Origin: an uncultured Bacilli bacterium
GTDB lineage: Bacteria > Bacillota_I > Bacilli_A > RF39 > UBA660
NCBI GenBank assembly: GCA_947631365.1
Contig: CANRLB010000008.1
Location: forward strand, 1 to 20,400
Length of the DNA stretch: 20,400 nucleotides
Reading direction: 5' to 3'
This document shows positions 1 to 6,318 of this stretch, piece by piece (positions within the stretch are counted from its first letter, which is position 1; each line of letters opens with the position of its first letter). The position numbers and the translations under genes are program-made. Below the pieces are notes generated by a model, which was not told the DNA's origin, ran no database searches, and saw only the letters and a list, made by a program, of their open reading frames with translations.

Positions 1-755
1 AAATTTTTTACATTAGTAAGCCCTGCAATTAATAATTCTTCTTCCATATCCATTACATCTTCATATGAATCAATATAGGCAAATTCTAAATCAAATGAAG
101 TAAATTCAGTAGTATGTCTATTTGTATTAGAATTCTCGGCTCTAAAGGCTGGAGCTATTTCAAATATCTTCTCAAGGCCACTAGCAATAGCCATTTGTTT
201 ATAAAATTGAGGACTTTGAGCAAGATATGCTTTACGATCAAAATATTTTACTTCAAAGACATCACTACCTGATTCTGAGGCAGTAGCAATTAATTTTGGT
301 GTATGAATTTCGGTAAAATTTTCTTTAATTAAAAAACTTCTCATTCCATCAACAAAAGCTGATTGGACTTTAAGCATCAAATTGTTTTTATCACTTCTAA
401 GATCAATCCAACGATAATCAAGTCTGGTATCAATATTAGCCGTTTCATCAATTGGTAGCATCAAAGCTTTACTTAAAACTTTGACTTCTTCAGGAATAAA
501 CTCTTTACCACCATTTTTAACGTATTCACTTAGTTGCATATGTCCTTTAAATTCTAAAATACTATTTTGTAAAACACCATTTAAGGCATTTACGATATCT
601 TTATTTTTTTCTTTATCAATTGATACTTGAATTTTTCCACTGGCATCTTTTAAAATAATAAAAATCATATATTTAGTATCTCTTATAGTCTCAGCCCAAC
701 CACTTATTCTTGATGCCTTATTTTCTTGTAATTCATTAATTAATTCTCTTTTCAT
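1..755 (-). CDS. aspS: Aspartate--tRNA(Asp/Asn) ligase, archaeal/non-discriminating type, partial
   Basis: This is a class II aminoacyl-tRNA synthetase that loads aspartate onto tRNA. I translated it by hand: 251 codons are visible and the C-terminus lies beyond base 1. The N-terminal OB-fold anticodon-binding domain (about residues 13-105, with SGWAETIRD) is followed by the catalytic core: TRLDYRWIDLRS, then ESGSDVFEVKYFDRKAYLAQ, then QSPQFYKQM, then motif 2 as FEIAPAFRAENSNTNRHTTEF. QSPQFYKQM with an RAE-type motif 2 followed by RHTTEF matches the archaeal AspRS genre; the usual bacterial AspRS has FRDED..ADRQPEF. Many enzymes of this genre also mischarge tRNA-Asn, which GatCAB then amidates. 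The ATG start is fixed by a strong AGGAGG site that overlaps the hisS stop codon, so translation is probably coupled to hisS. AsnRS was considered and fits less well. Confidence 0.88.
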   Translation of the reverse strand, partial: MKRELINELQENKASRISGWAETIRDTKYMIFIILKDASGKIQVSIDKEKNKDIVNALNGVLQNSILEFKGHMQLSEYVKNGGKEFIPEEVKVLSKALMLPIDETANIDTRLDYRWIDLRSDKNNLMLKVQSAFVDGMRSFLIKENFTEIHTPKLIATASESGSDVFEVKYFDRKAYLAQSPQFYKQMAIASGLEKIFEIAPAFRAENSNTNRHTTEFTSFDLEFAYIDSYEDVMDMEEELLIAGLTNVKN

Positions 756-761
756 TTTGTA

Positions 762-768
762 CCTCCTA
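762..768 (-). promoter_or_regulatory. aspS Shine-Dalgarno embedded in hisS stop codon
   Basis: On the minus strand the sequence TAGGAGG contains both the hisS TAG stop (768-766) and the ribosome binding site for the aspS ATG at 755. A ribosome finishing hisS is therefore placed on the aspS start, which predicts coupled translation of the two synthetases. Confidence 0.8.
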
Positions 769-2028
769 CAAATTACTTACAATATAATCTACTATTTCGG
801 AAATATCTACTTTTACTTCTTCTTTAGTATGATTATCTTTAACATTAACTAATCCCATTTTTAATTCTTCATTATTTAGTATAATTAATAACTTAGCGTT
901 TAAACGATCAGCTTCATTAAACTCTGCTTTTAAACTTTTATTCAAAGAGTTTGTTTCGGTAACTACGCCATTTAATCTTAAACTTTGGACTATATCAATA
1001 GCATGTAATTTTTCTTCTTCAGAAACATACATGACATAACAATCGATTTCTCTTTGAACATTCTTATATAAATCAATTTCTTTTAACATGGCAATAATTC
1101 GGTCAATTCCGCAGGCAAAACCAATCCCATAGGAATCAGGACCTCCTAATTCTTTAATTAATTTATTATATCTTCCACCGCCACCTAAAACACTTTGTCT
1201 TGTATCATCATTATCAAGGGATACTATTTCAAAAACAGTATGATCATAATAATCAAGACCTCTTACTATTTTAGGATTAACTTCATAATCGACCTCTAAT
1301 AAATCTAAATATCTTAAAACGGTATCAAATCTTTTTTTAGCAGATTCTGTTAAATAATCAATTGTTTTAGGAGCATTTTTTAAAATATCGCTATCTTCAT
1401 CTATTTTACAATCAAGTATTCTTAATGGGTTAGTTTTAAATCTTTCTTTGCAATCATCACATAAATGATCTAAATGCGGTTCTAAATATTTAACTAATGC
1501 TTCTTTATATTTAATTCTTGATTCTTCATCGCCTAAAGTATTAATATTAACTTGTAAATTACTGATATGAAGGGATTCTAATATTTTATATTGTAGACTA
1601 ATTACTTCGGCATCAATTATAGGATCATTACTTCCTAATACTTCAACCCCAAATTGAGTAAATTCTCTTAATCTTCCTGTTTGAGGACGTTCATAACGAT
1701 ACATTGTCCCATTATAATAATATTTTTTTATATCTGGTGATGCATATTCTTTATTTTCTAAATAACTTCTTACAACTCCAGCCGTTCCTTCTGGCCTTAA
1801 AGTTAAATTACGATCACCTTTATCTTTAAAATCATAAGTTTCTTTTCTTACGATATCAGAAGTTTCTCCTACCGTTCGATGAAATAATTCGCTTGCCTCA
1901 AAAATTGGTGTTCTAATAAATTCATAATTATAGGCACTCATCATAGTGCTTACAACTGAGTTTACATATTCCCATAAAAGAGAGTCACTTCCTGTAATAT
2001 CAATAGTTCCTTTTGGTTTAGTTATCAT
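766..2028 (-). CDS. hisS: Histidine--tRNA ligase
   Basis: Histidyl-tRNA synthetase, a cytoplasmic class II homodimer that charges tRNA-His. At 420 residues it has the normal length for bacterial HisRS. Family signatures appear in order: RPEGTAG at 78-84, a motif 2 region YRYERPQTGRLREFTQFG at 110-127, the His-specific motif RGLDYYDHTVFE at 256-267, GGGGRYNKLI at 282-291, and motif 3 as GFACGIDR at 303-310. A C-D-D-C insert near 190-193 is typical of Gram-positive enzymes. The last ~90 residues form the anticodon-binding domain. The ATG is preceded by AAAGGAT at a good distance. It is the first gene of the hisS-aspS operon and lies directly behind a T-box leader, so expression should rise when the cognate tRNA is uncharged. 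Confidence 0.97.
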   Translation of the reverse strand: MITKPKGTIDITGSDSLLWEYVNSVVSTMMSAYNYEFIRTPIFEASELFHRTVGETSDIVRKETYDFKDKGDRNLTLRPEGTAGVVRSYLENKEYASPDIKKYYYNGTMYRYERPQTGRLREFTQFGVEVLGSNDPIIDAEVISLQYKILESLHISNLQVNINTLGDEESRIKYKEALVKYLEPHLDHLCDDCKERFKTNPLRILDCKIDEDSDILKNAPKTIDYLTESAKKRFDTVLRYLDLLEVDYEVNPKIVRGLDYYDHTVFEIVSLDNDDTRQSVLGGGGRYNKLIKELGGPDSYGIGFACGIDRIIAMLKEIDLYKNVQREIDCYVMYVSEEEKLHAIDIVQSLRLNGVVTETNSLNKSLKAEFNEADRLNAKLLIILNNEELKMGLVNVKDNHTKEEVKVDISEIVDYIVSNL

Positions 2029-2040
2029 TTTATCAAATCC

Positions 2041-2110
2041 TTTCTAAAAAAATAAAAAGACCTATTCATAAGGGCGAGTCTTCCCGCGGTACCACCTTAC
2101 TTTAGGTCTT
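2041..2110 (-). terminator. T-box-controlled intrinsic terminator
   Basis: AAGACCTA (2110-2103) pairs with TAGGTCTT (2064-2057), enclosing the T-box core, and is followed by a U-rich tract (2056-2046). It is mutually exclusive with the antiterminator that includes the T-box sequence. It may also stop read-through from the upstream paralogue operon, which has no terminator of its own. Confidence 0.88.
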
Positions 2111-2236
2111 AAAATTTATCACACTAAGTGCGTTTCTATTTATCTAAAAGTGTCTTCATTTATTAAATTATTTGACTTTCTCACCAACCGTCTTCTCTTT
2201 AAAAATTCATTTAATAAATTACTTGTCTTTTTATAG
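2041..2236 (-). promoter_or_regulatory. T-box riboswitch leader of hisS-aspS, specifier GACAC
   Basis: The minus strand carries all T-box parts. The stem I base helix pairs ctat/aaaag (from 2236) with ctttt/atag (to about 2136). The specifier loop has acaagta on its 5' side and tgaaGACAC on its 3' side (codon bases 2154-2150). A 10-bp helix (atttattaaa with tttaataaat) sits above it, and the distal loop contains GGTTGGTGAGAA. The T-box core AAGGTGGTACCGCGG is at 2098-2084, followed by competing terminator and antiterminator pairings. The codon in the usual register (after GAA, before A) is GAC (Asp); CAC (His) overlaps it by one base. The tRNA-end binding tetrad is TGGT (2094-2091). Confidence 0.93.
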
Positions 2237-2253
2237 AAAATATTTATATTTTA

Positions 2254-2282
2254 ATTTTATTACTTTTTTTAATTATCGTCAA
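2254..2282 (-). promoter_or_regulatory. Promoter for hisS-aspS T-box transcript
   Basis: On the minus strand TTGACG (2282-2277) is separated by exactly 17 bases from TAAAAT (2259-2254). This places the transcript start near 2247, about ten bases before stem I of the T-box. Confidence 0.72.
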
Positions 2283-2294
2283 CTAAGAATTTTA

Positions 2295-2963
2295 TTATCT
2301 ATGAAGAGTTTTTTTGTAATTTTCTAATTGTTCTTCACTATAATAATCACTTAATAAAACTACACATTTATCATTTAAGGCTTTAACCCATTCTTGTCCA
2401 ATATAACAAGCATATATTAAGTCTTTGACAGATGCTTTTATGATAACATCATATTCATATCCATCATCTAAGCTTCCTTTGGAATCGTAAGCTCCTAACT
2501 TATATTCGCAAATAAATCTCAGAATATGATAAGCAAAATTACCCCAGAAAAAGTCATTTTTATCATTATGATTATAAGGTAAAATATATTCTGTGCTGTT
2601 ATCATAGTAATAAATTTTTTTATCTTCTCTCTCCCAATTATTTTCTTTCGTAATGTAACGTAATGTAAACTCAGAGATTACTGTAAATTTACTGGCATCT
2701 ACGGAATTAATCATATGTGAATTTTTTAATACATAGTTTTGAATTATAAGCGGTAAAAATTTATAAAAGAAAAACTCTAAATTTTTTCTAAAACCAAGAA
2801 CTTTTTCTACTTGCGTAAAATTATTTTGATAAGATTGATAAGCATTGGTTAGCAATTTGCTTGATTCTTGTTTCTCGTTAAATCTTACGCCAATTTCACT
2901 GCTTTTTTTAAAAACATCATATAAATTTAAAGCCCCATTATTCTTCATTTTTTCATTTTCCAT
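2295..2963 (-). CDS. Tandem paralogue 1 (last in operon), unknown function
   Basis: An unrecognised soluble protein of 222 residues with no signal peptide or convincing membrane span. The first 17 residues (MENEKMKNNGALNLYDV) are identical to those of its neighbour at 2999-3655. A helical, probably coiled-coil stretch follows (about 18-50), then the family block KNLEFFFYKFLP near 60-75, a divergent middle (about 95-175) containing YYYDNSTEYILP, and the conserved C-terminal 42 residues starting DLIYACYIG. Its C-terminus (ENYKKTLHR) differs from the DSFKKTLHR shared by the four inner copies. It has its own GAAAGAGG ribosome site. It is the promoter-distal gene of the operon and no terminator follows before the hisS promoter. 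Confidence 0.85.
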   Translation of the reverse strand: MENEKMKNNGALNLYDVFKKSSEIGVRFNEKQESSKLLTNAYQSYQNNFTQVEKVLGFRKNLEFFFYKFLPLIIQNYVLKNSHMINSVDASKFTVISEFTLRYITKENNWEREDKKIYYYDNSTEYILPYNHNDKNDFFWGNFAYHILRFICEYKLGAYDSKGSLDDGYEYDVIIKASVKDLIYACYIGQEWVKALNDKCVVLLSDYYSEEQLENYKKTLHR

Positions 2964-3040
2964 TTTTTTATACCTCTTTCTTTATTTTCTATATTTTATT
3001 ATCTATGAAGTGTTTTCTTAAAACTGTCTAATTGTTCTTC
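2911..3040. repeat. 130-bp exact direct repeat, copy 1
   Basis: Identical base for base to 3603-3732, at a 692-bp offset. It spans the last 14 codons of the gene at 2999-3655, the 35-bp intergenic spacer with its ribosome site, and the first 17 codons of the gene at 2295-2963. An exact match that includes noncoding spacer indicates a recent tandem duplication or conversion. Confidence 0.95.
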
Positions 3041-3138
3041 GTTATAGTAATCACTTAATAAATCTAAACAACCATCTTCTAAATGTTTAACCCATTCCTC
3101 ACCAATATAGCAAGCATACATTAAATCTTTTAATGATG
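2997..3138. repeat. 142-bp near-exact repeat shared with 5756-5897, copy 1
   Basis: Matches 5756-5897 with a single difference (3042 against 5801). It covers the conserved C-terminal coding region, although the two proteins are clearly different upstream of it. This supports ectopic gene conversion between non-adjacent paralogues. Confidence 0.93.
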
Positions 3139-3655
3139 TATCTATATCAATATAGTATTTTAAACCTTTAGTAAATTTACTATCTACTTTCACTGTCCCT
3201 AGATGATATTGTTTAATAAATTCTATAAGCAATTCATTAAAATTATTATCATAGTTGGCTGGCAAAATATATTCTGTTTTGTTATCATAGTAATAAATGG
3301 TTCTAACCTCTTTTTCAAAAGAATGTAAATTAAAGGCAGCATATTTATATATGGCAACTTTACTTGCATCCAAAGAATTAATTTCATTTTGATTTCTTAC
3401 TAAATAGTCTTGAATAAAAAATGGTAGAAACTTATAAAAGAAAAATTCTAAATTTTTTCTAAGGTCAAGAATACTTTCTATTTCAGCAAAATCACTTGAG
3501 TAAGATAAATAATTCTTACCATATCCAAATAGTTCATCATTTAACTGTTTTTGCTTATTGTATACAGCCTTTACTCTACTATTCATTTCATAATTTTCTT
3601 TTAAAACATCATATAAATTTAAAGCCCCATTATTCTTCATTTTTTCATTTTCCAT
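2999..3655 (-). CDS. Tandem paralogue 2, unknown function
   Basis: An unrecognised 218-residue soluble protein of the same family. Parts in order: an N-terminal segment with NLYDVLKENYE (13-23), a charged helical region likely to form a coiled coil (about 24-50), the block DFAEIESILDLRKNLEFFFY (55-74) continuing to LPFFIQDYLVRNQNEINSLD (77-96), a variable strand-rich middle (about 100-170) with YYYDNKTEYILP, and a C-terminal block from SLKDLMYACYIGEEWVKHLE (174-193) to DSFKKTLHR. Its 5' end is shared exactly with paralogue 1, while its 3' end is nearly identical in DNA to the paralogue at 5758-6300. The gene therefore looks like a mosaic. The ribosome site GAAAGAGG lies in the duplicated spacer. 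Confidence 0.87.
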   Translation of the reverse strand: MENEKMKNNGALNLYDVLKENYEMNSRVKAVYNKQKQLNDELFGYGKNYLSYSSDFAEIESILDLRKNLEFFFYKFLPFFIQDYLVRNQNEINSLDASKVAIYKYAAFNLHSFEKEVRTIYYYDNKTEYILPANYDNNFNELLIEFIKQYHLGTVKVDSKFTKGLKYYIDIDTSLKDLMYACYIGEEWVKHLEDGCLDLLSDYYNEEQLDSFKKTLHR

Positions 3656-3732
3656 TTTTTTATACCTCTTTCTTTATTTTCTATATTTTATTATCTATGA
3701 AGTGTTTTCTTAAAACTGTCTAATTGTTCTTC
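3603..3732. repeat. 130-bp exact direct repeat, copy 2
   Basis: Second copy of 2911-3040. It spans the 3' end of the gene at 3691-4320, the spacer, and the 5' end of the gene at 2999-3655. The equivalent junction at 4321-4380 is related but diverged, so this pair is the youngest duplication in the array. Confidence 0.95.
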
Positions 3733-4320
3733 ACTATAATAATCACTTAATAAATCTATACAATCATCTTTTAAATGTTTAACCCATTCCTTACCTATAT
3801 AACAAGCATACATTAAATCCTTTAATGAAGCCTCTATTGAAATAGAATAATACTTTGTTCCAAATCGAGAGCTTAATAATTTGACAGTACCTAAATTATA
3901 TTCTTCAATAAATTTTATAAGTAGTATATCAAAGTTATTATTATAATTAGAAGGTAAAATAAATTTTGAAATATATTTGTTGCCACTGTAATCGTAACAT
4001 AGTGTAAATTCAGTAGATATTTTATATTTACTCGGATCTAAAGAATTAATCTCACTTTGGTTTTTCACTAAATATTCTTGGATAAAATATGGCAATAACA
4101 CATAAAAGAAGTATTCTAAATTTTTTTTAAGGCCTATAATACTTTCTACTTCTGCAAAATCATTTTTATAGGATAAGACAGCCTTACCATAATTTACTAA
4201 ATCATAATTAACTTTATCTTTTTTCATATTTGCCAATTTTATTTTTTGGTTTATTTCATAATTTTCTTTAAATATACCATACAAATCTGGTATACTATTA
4301 TTTTCTGGCTTATTATTCAT
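3691..4320 (-). CDS. Tandem paralogue 3, unknown function
   Basis: An unrecognised 209-residue member of the array. The N-terminal NSIPDLYGIFKENYEINQK is followed by a lysine-rich helical stretch (about 20-45), then NDFAEVESIIGLKKNLEYFF and LLPYFIQEYLVKNQSEINSL. The variable middle is shorter than in paralogues 1 and 2: it lacks the YYYD motif but keeps KFILPSNYNNNFDILLIKFI. The C-terminal block is intact (SLKDLMYACYIGKEWVKHLK to DSFKKTLHR). Its DNA between roughly 4117 and 4178 is close to the matching part of paralogue 4. The start is supported by AAGGAAAT upstream. No membrane segment, signal peptide or known catalytic motif is visible. Confidence 0.87.
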   Translation of the reverse strand: MNNKPENNSIPDLYGIFKENYEINQKIKLANMKKDKVNYDLVNYGKAVLSYKNDFAEVESIIGLKKNLEYFFYVLLPYFIQEYLVKNQSEINSLDPSKYKISTEFTLCYDYSGNKYISKFILPSNYNNNFDILLIKFIEEYNLGTVKLLSSRFGTKYYSISIEASLKDLMYACYIGKEWVKHLKDDCIDLLSDYYSEEQLDSFKKTLHR

Positions 4321-4354
4321 ATTGAAATTTCCTTTCTTTATTTTATAAATTTTA

Positions 4355-4978
4355 TTATCTATGAAGTGTTTTCTTAAAACTGTCTAATTGTTCTTTACTG
4401 TAATAATCACTAAGTAAATCTAGACATTCAACTTCCAAATGTTTAACCCATTCCTCACCAATATAGCAAGCATATATTAAATCTTTTAATGAGGCATAGA
4501 TAAAAATATTATACCTTTGATTCATATCTTTTTCTGAAACTGTTATACATAAATTATATTCTTTAATAAAGCTTGCAAGTAATTCTTCAAAATTATTATT
4601 ATCATCAGAAGGCAAAATATATTTTGTATTATTTAATAAAATATATTTGCATTCATTTTTATGAAAAAATAAATCAAAATCAAAATATATTTTATTTTCA
4701 CTTGCATCTAAAGAAATAATCTCATTTTGTTTTTTTATTAAAAAATCTTGAATAAAATGTGGTAGCAAGTCGCAAAAGAAATATTCTAAATTATTTTTAA
4801 GGCCTACAATACTTTCTACTTCTGCAAAATCATTTTTATAAGATATGCTTTCTTTACCGTAATTAAGTAGCTTATTATATAATTCCATTTTAGCTTTTGA
4901 TTCTTTATTTTTCTCATAATTTTCTTTAAATACATCATATATATCTGGCATACTATTATTTCCTATTTTACTATTCAT
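4355..4978 (-). CDS. Tandem paralogue 4, unknown function
   Basis: An unrecognised 207-residue member of the array. It has the usual order: NSMPDIYDVFKENYEKN, a charged helical linker, NDFAEVESIVGLKNNLEYFF and LLPHFIQDFLIKKQNEIISL, a divergent middle with NNTKYILPSDDNNNFEELLA, and the conserved end SLKDLIYACYIGEEWVKHLE to DSFKKTLHR. The middle has a distinct pattern (FDFDLFFHKNECKYIL) not shared with its neighbours. GAAAGGTGA just before the ATG is the likely ribosome site. It follows the unrelated gene at 4996-5736 by only 17 bases, so the two are co-transcribed and probably translated in sequence. Confidence 0.87.
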   Translation of the reverse strand: MNSKIGNNSMPDIYDVFKENYEKNKESKAKMELYNKLLNYGKESISYKNDFAEVESIVGLKNNLEYFFCDLLPHFIQDFLIKKQNEIISLDASENKIYFDFDLFFHKNECKYILLNNTKYILPSDDNNNFEELLASFIKEYNLCITVSEKDMNQRYNIFIYASLKDLIYACYIGEEWVKHLEVECLDLLSDYYSKEQLDSFKKTLHR

Positions 4979-4995
4979 ATTATCTTCACCTTTCT

Positions 4996-5736
4996 TTACT
5001 TTTTATATTTTTGTAATATACGTGACCCACAAGAAGCTTTTTCTAATGTGGCTTTATAAGATCCTTTAACTAATCCTGACGCATGTAAGTCTCTAATATC
5101 ATTTAGTTTAATGCTCTTATAATAGTCAATATTAAATACTCCTAATTGATCAGTAATTTCTGCATTATTTATTTTTTCATATTTACCTTGTAATAATAAT
5201 TGTAGTATTTGTAGACTTCTTGGTAGCTTAATAATGTTATGGACAAACCAATTGACATCAGCTTGTGAATGATTTTTATCTAATTCTGTTCTTAAAAGAT
5301 AAAAATCTTGCATGTTTTCTTCAACAATTCTTATTAATGGGGCATTATCAAAATCACCATTAATGTATTGTTTAATTAATTTTATTTGATCCATACATAT
5401 ATCCAAGTTTTCAAGCCAACCATTTTCTAAATATCTTTTACATTGTTCTTGTAATTCCGCGATGCTTTTTGTGCCAGCGACTTCTCTTAATATTGAAAAT
5501 GTATTATATATTGCCGGATGATTCCATGTACGGGTATCAAATTCAATATCACTTATGGCTAATTCTTGTGAATTTATAAATAGGTTTCTAGTTTTTTCTA
5601 CATTAGTTATTAAATAATATATTAAATTATCTTTACTTTTTTCAAGCACACTTCTTTTATATTCTTTTAATTCTTCTTTTTTAGCTTCAATAGTATATAG
5701 ATCTATGCTATCATCTTTTTTATCATATATGTACAT
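4996..5736 (-). CDS. Non-family gene inside the paralogue operon, unknown function
   Basis: An unrecognised 246-residue soluble, mostly helical protein. It lacks the family C-terminal block, so it is not a full paralogue. Its start, DDSIDLYTIEAKKEELKEYK, resembles the SISDLYSIF and SIPDLYGIF starts of the array members, which may mean a shared N-terminal docking element. Residues about 173-226 (LQILQLLLQGKY, then AEITDQLGV, then KLNDIRDLHASGLVKG) have the spacing of a winged helix-turn-helix, so a DNA-binding or protein-binding role is possible; I would not assign it from this alone. AAGGAGA precedes the ATG. It sits between paralogues 4 and 5 with gaps of 17 and 21 bases, which fixes it in the same transcript. 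Confidence 0.85.
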   Translation of the reverse strand: MYIYDKKDDSIDLYTIEAKKEELKEYKRSVLEKSKDNLIYYLITNVEKTRNLFINSQELAISDIEFDTRTWNHPAIYNTFSILREVAGTKSIAELQEQCKRYLENGWLENLDICMDQIKLIKQYINGDFDNAPLIRIVEENMQDFYLLRTELDKNHSQADVNWFVHNIIKLPRSLQILQLLLQGKYEKINNAEITDQLGVFNIDYYKSIKLNDIRDLHASGLVKGSYKATLEKASCGSRILQKYKK

Positions 5737-5755
5737 TTTAGTCTCCTTATTTAAG

Positions 5756-5897
5756 TATTATCTATGAAGTGTTTTCTTAAAACTGTCTAATTGTTCTTCG
5801 CTATAGTAATCACTTAATAAATCTAAACAACCATCTTCTAAATGTTTAACCCATTCCTCACCAATATAGCAAGCATACATTAAATCTTTTAATGATG
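5756..5897. repeat. 142-bp near-exact repeat, copy 2
   Basis: Second copy of 2997-3138, 2,759 bases away, with one mismatch. It covers the stop region and the C-terminal 46 or so codons of the paralogue at 5758-6300. Confidence 0.93.
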
Positions 5898-6300
5898 CTT
5901 CAATATTAATATTGTAATCCTTGGATAAAAAATCCTCTTCATCTGTTTTTCTTAAATTATATTCATTAATGAATGTAATAAGGAAAATATCAAACCAATT
6001 ATGAGATTGGGAAGGTAAATAATAAAATTTATCATCATCTATTGAATAAAAATATTTGGACGTTTTATCATCAAAAAGTAAATTTAATTTAATAGAAATC
6101 TTTTGATCTTTATCGTCTTTTTCTTTAATATAAAGGGGGATTAATTCATAAAAGAAAAACTCTAGATTTCTTTTAAAACCAACTAATCTTTCAACTTTTC
6201 TATAGGCATAAAAAGTTGAATAATAATCTTCACTAGTCTCTGAAAGTTTTACTTTTAATTGCTCATTTGTAACATTATTTAATTTTTCACTATTTTCCAT
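5758..6300 (-). CDS. Tandem paralogue 5, short form, unknown function
   Basis: The shortest array member at 180 residues. It lacks the DLYxxFKENYE start of the others and begins with MENSEKLNNVTNEQLKVKL. It also lacks the NSLDASK segment after the aromatic block. The core survives: ERLVGFKRNLEFFFYELIP, then a variable strand-rich middle (LNLLFDDKTSKYFYSIDDDK) with YYLPSQSHNWFDIFLITFI, then EASLKDLMYACYIGEEWVKH and the end DSFKKTLHR. The C-terminal DNA is almost identical to paralogue 2 while the rest is strongly divergent, which argues for conversion of the 3' end onto an old copy. AGGAAG precedes the ATG. It lies 18 bases from paralogue 6. Confidence 0.86.
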   Translation of the reverse strand: MENSEKLNNVTNEQLKVKLSETSEDYYSTFYAYRKVERLVGFKRNLEFFFYELIPLYIKEKDDKDQKISIKLNLLFDDKTSKYFYSIDDDKFYYLPSQSHNWFDIFLITFINEYNLRKTDEEDFLSKDYNINIEASLKDLMYACYIGEEWVKHLEDGCLDLLSDYYSEEQLDSFKKTLHR

Positions 6301-6318
6301 TATCTAAACTTCCTATTT

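Noticed and set aside
1..755. Possible asparaginyl-tRNA synthetase
   Set aside because: QSPQFYKQM and ESGSDVF.VKYF fit archaeal-type AspRS; bacterial AsnRS has a different pre-motif-2 sequence (SGQLN-type). The position after hisS also fits aspS.
3000..3030. Short inverted repeat GTTTT-AAG-AAAAC near the end of the inner paralogues as a terminator
   Set aside because: Only five A/T-rich pairs with a three-base loop, inside coding sequence and with no T-run after it; explained by the Lys-Thr codons.
3496..3723. Plus-strand open frame antisense to paralogues 2 and 3
   Set aside because: Runs over well-supported minus-strand genes, has no ribosome site, and its His/Phe/Tyr-rich product is what an antisense frame of AT-rich coding DNA gives.
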